Source: Streptomyces sp. CNH099 (GTDB taxonomy: Bacteria > Actinomycetota > Actinomycetes > Streptomycetales > Streptomycetaceae). Taken from it: a DNA stretch of 64,000 nt. Each line of letters starts with the position of its first letter. The stretch's first letter is position 1. The notes beneath the pieces are model-generated. The model was given only the letters and a program-made list of their open reading frames with translations, searched no databases and was not told the origin of the DNA. Both the position numbers and the translations under genes were made by a program. The DNA lies in NCBI GenBank assembly GCA_000514715.1, contig AZWL01000019.1:101025-165024 (forward strand), read 5' to 3'. Of this stretch, positions 8,368 through 17,601 are shown one piece after another.

Positions 8368-8631
8368 GTGACACGGGACGGACACCGGCGCGCTCCCGGG
8401 AGCGGGAGCGGCGTGCTCCGGCCGGCCGTGGCCGGTGTGTGCCTGCTGGCACCGGCCGTCGGCCTGCTCTGGGTCCCCTGGTACGCACGTGGGGAGCCGG
8501 AGCTGGTGGGGATCCCCTTCTTCTACTGGTACCAGTTCGCCTGGGTGCCGGCCACCAGCGTGCTGCTGCGCGTCGCGTACCTGCTGCTGCGCCGTGAGGG
8601 CCCAGGGCGCTCACGGCGGCCCGTCGGCTGA
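8368..8631 (+). CDS. DUF3311 small membrane protein, probable symporter partner
   Basis: 87 residues, GTG start at 8368 behind a strong AGGAGGG site (8357-8363). Two transmembrane helices surround the DUF3311-like core: LLAPAVGLLWVPWYAR, then GIPFFYWYQFAWVPATSV. DUF3311 proteins usually precede an SSS permease in the same operon and are thought to be small subunits of it. Here the gene is divergent from the permease instead of upstream on the same strand, so co-regulation would have to come from the shared intergenic region. Confidence 0.8.
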   Translation: MTRDGHRRAPGSGSGVLRPAVAGVCLLAPAVGLLWVPWYARGEPELVGIPFFYWYQFAWVPATSVLLRVAYLLLRREGPGRSRRPVG

Positions 8632-8873
8632 GCCGCCCGTGACGGGCCCCCAGGGGGTGCCGCCCCGTACCGTGCCGTACCGACGTGCGGGCCCGGGGCG
8701 CGCGCCGGCCCTGAGCGGCCGGGATGCCGTGTCGGCGGGGTGCGGGACAATGGAAGGGCCATGGCCGGGGTGACGGCCGTGCGCGGTGGAGTGGCCTCGT
8801 GCCGCACGTAACCGTGACTACCCGCCGGTCCCGCGTGGCACCCGGAGTCGAGAGGCGAGGGAAGGCGGTCGTC

Positions 8874-8963
8874 ATGACCAGCGTCACTCAGCGTGTCGCC
8901 GCCCTGTTCCGGTCTGTTCCGGTCTGCTCCCGGAGGGTGAGGGCCGATGCGCAGTCGCTTTGA
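8874..8963 (+). pseudogene. 29-residue ORF, possible truncated pspA start
   Basis: ATG at 8874 follows a purine-rich GAGGGAAGG site and encodes MTSVTQRVAALFRS then an unrelated tail. The first 14 residues resemble the N-terminal amphipathic helix of PspA/IM30 proteins, and the next genes are htpX and pspAB, which normally accompany pspA. A 10-bp repeat (CTGTTCCGGT, 8904-8923) begins right where the likeness stops, so the rest of a pspA gene may have been deleted here. The stop overlaps the htpX start region, so it could alternatively be a coupling leader peptide. Confidence 0.4.
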
Positions 8964-9864
8964 GCACGACCGGCAGCTGACCACGCGCATGGTGGTCACG
9001 ATGTTCCTGCTCGGGTTGGTGTACGTGGCGTTCGTCGCCGCGCTGATCGTCCTGCTCAAGTCCGTCGTCCTGGTGGTCGTCATCGCCGCCGGGCTGCTCG
9101 CCGCGCAGTACTGGTTCTCGGACCGGATCGCCCTGTACGCGATGCGCGGCCGCATCGTCACGGCGGAAGAGCAACCCCAGCTGCACGGCCTCGTCGACCG
9201 GCTGTGCGCCACCGCGGACATGCCCAAACCGCGGGTGGCCGTCTCCGACATGGATCTGCCGAACGCGTTCGCCACCGGCCGCAACGCCGACCACGCCGTC
9301 GTCTGCGTCACCAGCGGGCTGCAGCACCGCCTGACGACCGAGGAGCTCGAAGGCGTCCTCGCCCACGAGCTGTCCCATGTGGCGCACCGTGACGTGGCGG
9401 TGATCACCATCGCCTCGTTCCTGGGTGTGATCGCGGGGCTCGTCGTCCGCTTCGCCTTCTACTCCCAGCTCTTCGGCGGACGCCAGCGCGACCAGAACAC
9501 CGTCGCCGTCCTCGCCGCGGTCATGGCGGTCTCCGCACTCGTCTACGCGCTCAGCTTCCTGCTGATCCGTGCGCTCTCGCGCTACCGGGAGCTGGCCGCC
9601 GACCGCGCCGCGGCCATGCTGACCGCGAAGCCGTCCGCGCTGGCGTCGGCGCTCACCAAGATCAGCGGGGACATGGCCCGTATCCCCACCAAGGATCTGC
9701 GTACCGCCCAGGCGTTCAACGCGTTCTTCTTCACCCCCGCCCTCGGCCGCCCCGGGGCCGCGGTGGCCGGCCTGTTCTCCACCCACCCCAGCCTGGAACG
9801 CCGCCTGGAGGCCCTCGCGGAGGTCTCCGCCGAGCTGGGCGGGCCGGGCCGCGGGACACCCTGA
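8947..9864 (+). CDS. htpX: HtpX-like M48 family membrane metalloprotease
   Basis: A 305-residue integral membrane zinc protease for quality control of membrane proteins. Two N-terminal helices (about 14-58) precede the catalytic domain with the zinc motif HELSH at 140-144 and the third ligand in YRELAADRAA at about 214-223; two further helices flank this segment (about 150-200). Motif spacing and length fit HtpX. GGGTGAGGGC upstream provides the ribosome site. It is followed after 14 bp by pspAB, a known partnership in actinobacterial phage-shock/envelope-stress loci. Confidence 0.9.
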   Translation: MRSRFEHDRQLTTRMVVTMFLLGLVYVAFVAALIVLLKSVVLVVVIAAGLLAAQYWFSDRIALYAMRGRIVTAEEQPQLHGLVDRLCATADMPKPRVAVSDMDLPNAFATGRNADHAVVCVTSGLQHRLTTEELEGVLAHELSHVAHRDVAVITIASFLGVIAGLVVRFAFYSQLFGGRQRDQNTVAVLAAVMAVSALVYALSFLLIRALSRYRELAADRAAAMLTAKPSALASALTKISGDMARIPTKDLRTAQAFNAFFFTPALGRPGAAVAGLFSTHPSLERRLEALAEVSAELGGPGRGTP

Positions 9865-9878
9865 GAAGGAGCTGCGAC

Positions 9879-10457
9879 GTGGGTTTCCTGGACTCCCTGT
9901 TCGGCCGGTCCAAGCCGGTCAGGCCCGACCTGGATCAGCTCTTCGGACTCCCCTCCGCGGCGATCACCCTCCAGGCGGCCGTCGGCTTCACCCCGACCGG
10001 TGCGGGCTCGGTGTGCTTCGCCTCCATCGAGGGCGGGGCCTTCGCGCAGATCCGGCAGGAGGTACGGGCCCTGCTGGACGCGGACTCCGAACGGGCCGGC
10101 GCGCCGGTGGAGTTCAGCCGCGACGACTACGGGTACTCGTGGCTGCTCTCCCGCCGTACCCCCGACAGCCTGCCCGCGCTGGTGGGCGACCTGCACGCGG
10201 TGAACACGGCACTGCAGGACAGCGGCTTCGGCCCGCAGCTCCTCTGCTCCCTGGTCAGCTTCCGCGACGCCGAGGCGAACTCCCTGACCCTCGTCTACCT
10301 CTACAAGCGCGGCACCTTCTACCCCTTCGCCCCGCTGCCCGGCGAGACCCGCGACAACCCGCTGGAACTCCAGGTCAAGGCGGTGGTCGAGAACGACCTG
10401 CGCATCGAGCAGGACCTGAGCCGCTGGTTCCCGCTGTGGGGCGCCCCCGGCCTGTGA
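9879..10457 (+). CDS. pspAB: PspA-associated protein PspAB
   Basis: A 192-residue soluble protein starting (GTG at 9879, GAGAAGGAG site) with MGFLDSLFGRSKPVRPDLDQ and ending near RWFPLWGAPGL. The start sequence, the LFGLPSAAITLQAA segment and the closing ...NDLRIEQDLSRWFPLWG are those of the actinobacterial PspAB family found beside HtpX and PspA. Its biochemical role is not known; membership in the envelope-stress module is inferred from neighbours. No membrane segment is seen. Confidence 0.8.
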   Translation: MGFLDSLFGRSKPVRPDLDQLFGLPSAAITLQAAVGFTPTGAGSVCFASIEGGAFAQIRQEVRALLDADSERAGAPVEFSRDDYGYSWLLSRRTPDSLPALVGDLHAVNTALQDSGFGPQLLCSLVSFRDAEANSLTLVYLYKRGTFYPFAPLPGETRDNPLELQVKAVVENDLRIEQDLSRWFPLWGAPGL

Positions 10458-10550
10458 GGGGTACGCCGGCACGCGTACGCCGCCGTCCGTATCCGAAGCA
10501 ACCGGTCGAACCGGTCACTGTGTGGTGATGGGTCGGGCACACTGAGGAAC

Positions 10551-11564
10551 ATGCGTGACGACGCCGACCGCGAGCCCCAGCGCGTGACGATCCGCCTGCC
10601 CGACGGGGACGATCCCGTCGCCGGAGTCACCGAGACGGACGCCGCCCGGCACGCGGAACGCTATCCGCATCTGCTGGTGCGCGGGCCGTTGTTCGGCATC
10701 GCCGAGCAGCGGCCGGGCGACGCGCCGCGGTGGCGGCTGCGGTGCGACATGGACACCGGCATGCCGCAGCACGCCCGCGACTCGCTCCAGTCCCGGCTGT
10801 GGTTCAGCGCCCGGGACGACGCCGTCGACCGCGGGCACCGCCGGCGGCTGCTGGCGGCGGTGGCGCTGCTGGAGCGCGAGCCGGTCGACGAGGTCGGCGT
10901 CGGCGACGTCCGCTACCGCATCGTGCGTGCGGACGAGTTCACCCGCACCGACGGCCGGCGCCCGGAGCCGCCGCGGCCCACGGACCCGGACTCCGACGGC
11001 TGGGAGCGCGCCGACTCCGCGCCCTCGCGCACCGACGGCTTCGTCATCGACCCGGACGCCGCGACCGGGCCGGCCGAGGGCCTGCTGCGGATCGCGCTGC
11101 ACGACTTCGCGTACACCTCGGCGCGCTATCCCCGCCGGGTGCGCGGCGACTCCCGGGCGGCCGTCGACTCCCACCCCGGCGTGGTGATACTCCCCGCGGC
11201 GTTCCGGGTGCTTCAGGAGAGGGAGGAGACCTGGTCGATGCTCGGCGGCCAGCACTCCACCCCGCAGCAGGCACGGCGCCTGCTGGCCGACTTCCTCACC
11301 AACACCCACGGATTCCCCCCGCCGCTGGGCCCTCCGGAAGAGGACGCCGAGGTCTGCCGGCGGGCCGCGGACGGCTTCCGCCGCGGCAACCGGGTCGACG
11401 AGCTTGAGGTGTGCGGGCAGCGGTACCTGATCGTGCGGGTGGAGCGGATGATCCGGATCGGGCCCGACGGCCCCGAACCCCCCCGCCCCTCGGACGTCGA
11501 CGACTACGGCCCCGGCAGACTCCACCCGGCCATGGACTCCGACGGCACCGTCACGCCCGACTGA
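10551..11564 (+). CDS. DUF5954-like protein of unknown function
   Basis: 337 residues, acidic, soluble, no signal peptide. It has two related modules: each has a basic core containing a 'YRIVRADEFTR' or 'YLIVRVERMIRIG' strand and then a '(R/G)xPEPPRP(T/S)D' segment (about 125-145 and 285-310). That internal duplication and the PEPPRPSD ending recall the Streptomyces family DUF5954. No catalytic motif is evident. GAGGA upstream of ATG 10551 may be the ribosome site; a weak -10-like CACACT 7 nt upstream would alternatively allow a leaderless mRNA. Confidence 0.6.
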   Translation: MRDDADREPQRVTIRLPDGDDPVAGVTETDAARHAERYPHLLVRGPLFGIAEQRPGDAPRWRLRCDMDTGMPQHARDSLQSRLWFSARDDAVDRGHRRRLLAAVALLEREPVDEVGVGDVRYRIVRADEFTRTDGRRPEPPRPTDPDSDGWERADSAPSRTDGFVIDPDAATGPAEGLLRIALHDFAYTSARYPRRVRGDSRAAVDSHPGVVILPAAFRVLQEREETWSMLGGQHSTPQQARRLLADFLTNTHGFPPPLGPPEEDAEVCRRAADGFRRGNRVDELEVCGQRYLIVRVERMIRIGPDGPEPPRPSDVDDYGPGRLHPAMDSDGTVTPD

Positions 11565-11646
11565 CGCCTCCCCGGCTCCCCACCCGGCCGCGTGCGCCAG
11601 ACTCGCCCCCGCGGCCCGGCCGTTCCGGTCCGCCCGGTGTGCCCTG

Positions 11647-11673
11647 TATGCCCGGTATGCCCGGTATGCCCGG
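11647..11673. repeat. Three tandem copies of a 9-bp unit
   Basis: TATGCCCGG is repeated exactly three times, flanked by degenerate copies on both sides. It lies in the gap before the 371-residue membrane protein gene and has no obvious function. It is a slippage-type microsatellite. Confidence 0.8.
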
Positions 11674-11759
11674 TGTGAGGCTGCCGGCCGGGCCGGGAAT
11701 CAGTTCCGGGCGGGCGGGTAGCCGCTCGATGATCACATCGTCGGTTCGGGAGGTTCCCG

Positions 11760-12875
11760 GTGGGTGTCCACGTGCTGCGGGCCGCGGTGGCCGCGCTCCT
11801 CGGCCTGACCCTGCTGGCCTGGGCGTGGCTTCCGTTCGTACGGCGCCGGGTGCTGGCCGACTACGGGCGCGCCGCCGGGGCGCTGCCGCGGGGGCCGGTG
11901 CCGGAGCCCGGCGACCTCGACGTCACGGCGCTGGCATTGCTGGCCGGAGGGCCGGCGCGGGTCACCCAGGTGCTGCTCACCGGGCTGTACCTCACCGGGG
12001 ACCTGCGGCTCACCCGTACCCGCCGGATGCGCGAGCACGCGGTCGAGTTGCGCGAAGAGCGGCAGGAGCGGGAGCGGGAACGGGACTCCGCCGCGCTGTC
12101 ACCCCTGCATCGCGCGCTCCTCGCGGTGGTCCGGGAGCGGCAGCCGGCCCCTCTCAAGCCGGTCTTCGCGTGGGGGCTGCTCACCGACGAGACCGAGCCG
12201 CTGTGGCGGAACCTGGAGGCCCGGGGGCTGCGCCCCCATGACCGGCACCTGTACCGGGCGCGGAGCCGCTACGCGGTCGCGCGCCTGGCGCTCGGCCTGT
12301 CGATGGCGCTGGGGCTGGCGGTGGTGCTGTACGGCACCTTCGCCGGCATGGCCCTGGCCCGCGACGTCTCCGCCGGTCTGCCGTACCTCGCCGCGGGAGT
12401 CGTCATGGCCGCGGGGTCCGGGCTGCTGATGCTGTGGTCGCACCGGGCCGTCGGGCGGATCTCCCCGCGTACCGCGGCCGGCGACCGGCTCGTCCGCCGA
12501 GCGCAGGAGCAGTACTGCCGCCGCGTCGGGCCGGGCGACCGCACCGCCCCGGAGGTGCTCGACCGGGAGCTGGCCCTGCGCCGGCTGGCGGTCTCCGGCT
12601 CCCTGGGCACCCACCTCTCCGCCTCCGCACACCGCGGTATACGGCGAACGGCCTCCCCGCCCAGCTGGCCGGACACCGCACACCCCGAGCGGGTCCGGCC
12701 GCCGCAGCTGTGGGACTTCCTCGGCCAGCAGAACTCCGCCCTCGGGGACTTCGGCCCGTTCGGCTCCCACCGGCTCTGGCGGCGCGTCGAGGTGCCGCAG
12801 GGACCCGAGTTCACCCCGCCCGGGCCGGACTACTTCAGCAGCTTCTTCTGGGAGGTACCCGACCACTCCCACTGA
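11760..12875 (+). CDS. TIGR04222-like membrane protein
   Basis: 371 residues from a GTG start with GGGAGG close upstream. A first helix (about 4-24) is followed by a cytoplasmic part with TALALLAGGPARVTQVLLTG, the motif seen at the start of TIGR04222 actinobacterial membrane proteins, then a highly charged segment (about 90-120) and two more helices (about 175-195 and 205-225). The C-terminal 130 residues are Pro/Gly-rich with an aromatic end (DYFSSFFWEVPDHSH). Function is unknown. Single gene, co-oriented with DUF5954 but separated by 195 bp. Confidence 0.55.
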   Translation: MGVHVLRAAVAALLGLTLLAWAWLPFVRRRVLADYGRAAGALPRGPVPEPGDLDVTALALLAGGPARVTQVLLTGLYLTGDLRLTRTRRMREHAVELREERQERERERDSAALSPLHRALLAVVRERQPAPLKPVFAWGLLTDETEPLWRNLEARGLRPHDRHLYRARSRYAVARLALGLSMALGLAVVLYGTFAGMALARDVSAGLPYLAAGVVMAAGSGLLMLWSHRAVGRISPRTAAGDRLVRRAQEQYCRRVGPGDRTAPEVLDRELALRRLAVSGSLGTHLSASAHRGIRRTASPPSWPDTAHPERVRPPQLWDFLGQQNSALGDFGPFGSHRLWRRVEVPQGPEFTPPGPDYFSSFFWEVPDHSH

Positions 12876-13161
12876 ACCGCGCCGCCGGACCGCGGCGACC
12901 GGCAGTCCTTCGACGCCGGTCTCCGGCAGAGCCCCGCCGAGCTACGGCGGGTGGAGTGAACACGGTGCACACTTCCGGCGCCGAATTGAGCAGCGTGCTC
13001 TTACCGGATCCGTGTTCGCCGTATCTATGGTGCTTTCAGGACGAGCCGCAGCCTCGCATTCATGGCAAAGCCGACCAACTCTCTCACCAGGAGAGCCGCG
13101 TGGCACCGCACACGAGACTGCTGCTCGACGGACGGGCCACCGCTGCCCGGAAAGGGGCGGG

Positions 13162-16100
13162 ATGACATACCGACACAGATTACGCAGGCCGAGCCGACGG
13201 CTGACGGCGGTGCTCGCCGTCACGCTCGGGGTCGGCCTCCTGCAGGCTCCCGTCTCCCAGGCGGCAGAGCCGCCGTCCTCGGTTTCCGAGGTCTGGGACC
13301 AGCTGGAACCGGCCGTTCCGGCCCAGGAGTCCGTCCCCGAGCCCGCGGCCGGCGGCGGTGTGCCTCCGGACGAGCGGGCCGAGGTACTCGGCGAGAGCTG
13401 GGAGTCCTCCGGGGACCGGGCCTGGACCACGACCGGGGACGCGGCCGGGTTTCATCTGCTGGTGGCCGATGCCCGCGAGGGCTACGCGTGGCGTACGGCA
13501 GCCACGCTGGCCGAGCCCGGCTTCGAGGCGGACAGGTGGATCGGCAACGCGTGCGTGACCGGGTCCGGCAAGTGGGCGGTGGTCGTGTACGCGCCGCGCA
13601 CGTTCACGAACGAGCCTGCGCTCATGGCACGCGGAGCGTTCACCGCGGTGGTCGGCCTGGACAGCGGTGAGGTCCGCAAGCTGCCGGTGAAAAGTTCGCT
13701 GTCGTACTACAACCCCGGCTGCGGCGTGGCCGACACGGCGGTGCTGACCCAGGCCGGGGGCGAGGTCCTGGACGCCACCAGGCTGGTTTCACTGGACGTC
13801 CCGTCGGCTGAGACGGCCGCGGCCGTCGAGGTCCCGGGCCAGGTCACCTCCGCCGTCCCCGTCGGCGACGAGGTGTACGCCGCCGCCGCGGGCCGCGTGG
13901 TGCGGGTGTCCGGCTCCGGTGGGCTGACCGACGTCGCCCGCACCGACGGCACCCCCTACCGGCTGACCCCGGACTCCGGCGGCGGCCTGGTCTTCATGGA
14001 CCACGACGGCGACGAGACCGCCCGGGCCGGGCACCTCACCGCCGGACAGCTCGCGGACGGCTCGCAGACGCCGGGTACCGGCACGCCGCGGACGCCGGGT
14101 ACCGGCACGCCGCGGACGCTCGCGGAGGGGCCGCTGAACGGCACCGGGCTGACCCGTACGGCCACCGGCGGGGTCTGGCTGACCGGCGAGACGAAGCAGG
14201 TCGCCGACGACCTGCCGGACGGCGTCCGGGTGCTGCCCGGCACGCCGCGCGACGCCAGGGCGTCCGCCAGGGGCGGGGCGCTGGTGACGCACACGGCCGA
14301 CGCCCGCACGGACGGCGGCGCCGGCGCGGCCGGCGCTGTGGCCGCGTCCCGCCCCGTGCGCATCGAGATGACCGCGCGGGCGACCGGGAAGGACGTCGCG
14401 TTCACCGTGGACCCCGGCACGGTGGCCACCGGCGAGAGCGCCGGGAAGCCGGCGGCGGACGGCGCGCCGCGGACGACGGCCTCCCGTACGGAGATCATCG
14501 AGAGCGAGCGCACCTGCTCCGTGCCGCGCAACGACCCCCGCAACCAGGCGATGCAGCCCAAGCCGCGGCAGGTGGAGTGGGCGCTCAACCAGGCGGTCAA
14601 GGGCACGCTCGACGACCACATCTCCCGCCCGGCCAACTGGAAGAACCTGGACATGCCCGCCTACCGGCCGCAGTCCGCCGACATGTTCCCGGCGCCCGCG
14701 CTCTCCGGCGGCGGCCGGATCCCCGCGCAGGTCGCGCTCGGGGTGGCCATGCAGGAGTCCAACCTGTGGCAGGCGTCCCGCTTCACGGTCCCCGGCGTCA
14801 CCGGCAACCCGCTGATCGGCAACTTCTACGGCATCGACCTCTACGACGGCGTCTCGTCCAACGACTGGGACATCAACTGGGCCGAAGCCGACTGCGGCTA
14901 CGGGATCATGCAGATCACCGACCACATGCGGCGCGCCGGAGAGGAGGACGGCGGACCGGCTGCCTGGCCCTACCAGAAGCAGCGGGCGGTGGCCCTGGAC
15001 TACACCGCCAACGTCGCCGCCGGCCTGACGATCCTGGGTGAGAAGTGGAACCAGACCCGCAACGCCGGACTGACCGTCAACAACGGCGACCCGGCGAAGC
15101 TGGAGAACTGGTTCTTCGCGCTGTGGGCCTACAACTCCGGCTTCTACCCCCAGTCCGACGCCGGGGACAACGGCGGCGCCTGGGGCGTCGGCTGGTTCAA
15201 CAACCCCGCCAACCCCGAATGGGACCCGGCACGGGACAACTTCATGGAGGACCGCTACGGAAACCCGCAGCACGCCGACGCCGCCCACCCGCAGGACTGG
15301 CCGTACCAGGAGAAGGTGCTGGGCTTCGCCGCACAGCCGCCGGAGGCCCTGGAGGCGCCGAACACGACGGTCCCGGCCTTCCGTCCGGCCACCTGGAACG
15401 GCACCGAGGGCGACGCGCTGACCCCCGGCTCGGCCAAGTACCACCGGTCGGGCGTCAAGCCGCCGATGACGCTGTTCTGCGGCAGCGCGAACGACTGCGA
15501 CCCGGACGCCGTCACCTCGGCCGCGGGACCCTGCGGGCGCTCGGACTTCAGGTGCTGGTGGCACCAGGAGGTGACCTGGAAGAGCGACTGCGCCGCCACC
15601 TGCGGCAACGAGTTCATCAGGTTCAACTCCAGCTACCCCGAGGAGGCGGACGGAACCGCGTACCCGCCCAACTGCGCACTCGACGACGTGCCCGCGAACG
15701 CGCTCCTCATCGACAACCTCTCAGAGCACACGCCGTCGGTCCGGCCGGGATGCGAGAAGAGATGGACCAGCGCGGGCGAGTTCACCGTCGACTTCGGGAC
15801 GGGCGAGACCCGGCACGGCGACCAGGTCTGGCCGTCCAAGGTGGACTTCCACCAGATCGGCGCCGGGTTCGGGGCCGGGTTCTACTTCGCGCACGGCCGG
15901 CACCCCGACGAGAAGGGGTGGCGCCTGCGGGTCGAGGGCACGTGGGCGTTCGACCGGACGGTCAGCGGCCCCGGCCTGGTCGCCGTCCACCTGCCCGACC
16001 ACGGCGCTCGCACCGAGTACGCGCGGTACGAGATCGAGACGGCCGGCGGCACCGAGGAACGGATCATCCGGCAGCACGGCGAGGGCAACCGCTGGGTGCT

Positions 16101-17466
16101 GCTCGGCGCCTACGCGTTCGACAACAAGCCGGTCGTCCGGCTGGACAACTTCGTCCCCGGCGGCCAGGGCGAGGACAACGTCGCCTTCGACGCGGCCATG
16201 GTGATCCCCGTCGAGGGCGAGTTCGTCGAGAACACGGTGGACGCGGTGGCCTACTTCGACGAGAACCAGAACCTGGACGCCTACCCGTTCGCCGAGCTTC
16301 TGGCCTCGCCCTTCGCCGACCGCGAAGAGCTGCACAACTGGGCGATGGACCGCAGCGGCGACGTCGTGAACGCCGAGACCTGCTCCGGGGAGCCCAGAAG
16401 CGGCTGCGTCGGCCCGGCGATGAAACAGGCGATGCGGGCGTGGCACAGCCAGGCGGAGTCCGCCGGCACCGACCCGGTCGACCACCCGCCGGGCAGCTCC
16501 ATCCCGGCGTGGCTCAACTTCTCCAACCCGCACACCCAACGACCGGACGGCACGGACAAACCCGGCTGGTTCGACCTGGACGACGGTTCGTACAAGGTCA
16601 GGTCGAGCGTGACGGTGTCCTACATCGTGCTGGAGACCGGGGAGATCCTCCGGGGCGCGGAGCGTGCCGAGTTCGACGACCGGACCGGGGACACCCATCT
16701 GCCGCAGTTCATCCGGGACACCTTCGCCGCCGTCGAGGAGGACTACGGGATACCGGCGCCGAACCTCGACTTCACCGCCGTCGACCTCAACGAGCACACC
16801 GGTACCGAGACCCGTACCAGCACCAACCTCACCGGCGCCATTCCCGGGCGCGCCTACGAACCCACCGCGAGCGGCCCGGTGTCGATCACCGACGCCGGGC
16901 AGCCGGCCTCGGACACCGCACCGGCCGACTGCGTGGCCGTCCAGTACACCTCCGGCGGCTCGATCGGCTACCGGGTGGCGGTCAGCGACGGTGCCTGGCT
17001 CGACCAGTCCGTCGGCAACTGGGCATCGGAACTCCAGTTCCACTTCGACGTGGCACCGGAGGTGTGGCTGGTGGCCGCCGACATCACCAACTACTTCTTC
17101 AACGACAGCGGGCTGTTCGCCCACGCACCGCCGATCTGGCAGGAGCTGCACTTCTGGTCCTGCGCCGACGGCAGTGTACGCAAGCCCGGCGCGGACGAAC
17201 TGCTCCGCTCCAGCTACATGCCGGATCAGTACCTGTACGTCAACGACCGGGCGGCCGGTCTGGACGGCCGGCCCGCCGGCTCCGCGGCGCCCGCCCGGCG
17301 CGGTGACTACTACACGTTCACGAAACCGACCGGCGGGGACAGCCCGTACGGCCGCTGCACGGACACCTCCGGCCAGGCCAGCAACCCCTGGGACATCGAC
17401 CTGCTCGACAGTCCCGGGGTCAATCCGGACGGCGGGCACTGCACGACGGCCTCGTACTTCGAGTAG
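13162..17466 (+). CDS. Large secreted protein with lytic-transglycosylase-like and golvesin-like parts
   Basis: 1434 residues. ATG at 13162 gives a Sec signal peptide (RRPSRRLTAVLAVTLGVG, cleavage after VSQAA). Residues 60-400 resemble a beta-rich propeller-like sensor; a direct 24-bp repeat encodes PGTGTPRT twice near 303-318. About 510-725 has the feel of a lysozyme/SLT fold (ALGVAMQESNLWQ, GYGIMQITDH, then a WAYNSG segment). A Cys-rich linker (770-820) precedes a golvesin C-terminal-like beta domain (about 860-1023, including GAGFYFAHGRHPDEKGW). The C-terminal 400 residues are beta-rich and unrecognised. Likely a cell-wall or extracellular adhesive/lytic protein. The upstream 286-bp gap should hold its promoter. 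Confidence 0.7.
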   Translation: MTYRHRLRRPSRRLTAVLAVTLGVGLLQAPVSQAAEPPSSVSEVWDQLEPAVPAQESVPEPAAGGGVPPDERAEVLGESWESSGDRAWTTTGDAAGFHLLVADAREGYAWRTAATLAEPGFEADRWIGNACVTGSGKWAVVVYAPRTFTNEPALMARGAFTAVVGLDSGEVRKLPVKSSLSYYNPGCGVADTAVLTQAGGEVLDATRLVSLDVPSAETAAAVEVPGQVTSAVPVGDEVYAAAAGRVVRVSGSGGLTDVARTDGTPYRLTPDSGGGLVFMDHDGDETARAGHLTAGQLADGSQTPGTGTPRTPGTGTPRTLAEGPLNGTGLTRTATGGVWLTGETKQVADDLPDGVRVLPGTPRDARASARGGALVTHTADARTDGGAGAAGAVAASRPVRIEMTARATGKDVAFTVDPGTVATGESAGKPAADGAPRTTASRTEIIESERTCSVPRNDPRNQAMQPKPRQVEWALNQAVKGTLDDHISRPANWKNLDMPAYRPQSADMFPAPALSGGGRIPAQVALGVAMQESNLWQASRFTVPGVTGNPLIGNFYGIDLYDGVSSNDWDINWAEADCGYGIMQITDHMRRAGEEDGGPAAWPYQKQRAVALDYTANVAAGLTILGEKWNQTRNAGLTVNNGDPAKLENWFFALWAYNSGFYPQSDAGDNGGAWGVGWFNNPANPEWDPARDNFMEDRYGNPQHADAAHPQDWPYQEKVLGFAAQPPEALEAPNTTVPAFRPATWNGTEGDALTPGSAKYHRSGVKPPMTLFCGSANDCDPDAVTSAAGPCGRSDFRCWWHQEVTWKSDCAATCGNEFIRFNSSYPEEADGTAYPPNCALDDVPANALLIDNLSEHTPSVRPGCEKRWTSAGEFTVDFGTGETRHGDQVWPSKVDFHQIGAGFGAGFYFAHGRHPDEKGWRLRVEGTWAFDRTVSGPGLVAVHLPDHGARTEYARYEIETAGGTEERIIRQHGEGNRWVLLGAYAFDNKPVVRLDNFVPGGQGEDNVAFDAAMVIPVEGEFVENTVDAVAYFDENQNLDAYPFAELLASPFADREELHNWAMDRSGDVVNAETCSGEPRSGCVGPAMKQAMRAWHSQAESAGTDPVDHPPGSSIPAWLNFSNPHTQRPDGTDKPGWFDLDDGSYKVRSSVTVSYIVLETGEILRGAERAEFDDRTGDTHLPQFIRDTFAAVEEDYGIPAPNLDFTAVDLNEHTGTETRTSTNLTGAIPGRAYEPTASGPVSITDAGQPASDTAPADCVAVQYTSGGSIGYRVAVSDGAWLDQSVGNWASELQFHFDVAPEVWLVAADITNYFFNDSGLFAHAPPIWQELHFWSCADGSVRKPGADELLRSSYMPDQYLYVNDRAAGLDGRPAGSAAPARRGDYYTFTKPTGGDSPYGRCTDTSGQASNPWDIDLLDSPGVNPDGGHCTTASYFE
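14068..14115. repeat. Two tandem 24-bp units inside the secreted protein gene
   Basis: ACGCCGGGTACCGGCACGCCGCGG is present twice in a row (14068-14091, 14092-14115), encoding a duplicated TPGTGTPR linker. The unit is a multiple of three so the frame is kept. Confidence 0.9.
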
Positions 17467-17601
17467 CGGCGTACCCACGCACCCACGTCGGGGGACGCGC
17501 GCGGCCGGGCCCGGGTGGCCGGCGCCGACGTCGCGCGCGGCCCCGTCGGCCGACACGAACGCGCGGACCACAGCGCGCAAGGAAGGAAAGGCAGGACACA
17601 C

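Noticed and set aside
11551..11736. Collagen-like peptide (IPGIPGIQGTPGG) on the minus strand
   Set aside because: It is the translation of a 9-bp microsatellite in an intergenic gap with no ribosome site.
13012..13161. Upstream extension of the large secreted protein to 13012
   Set aside because: The Sec signal peptide begins at ATG 13162 with a good ribosome site; the extension has no signal features.
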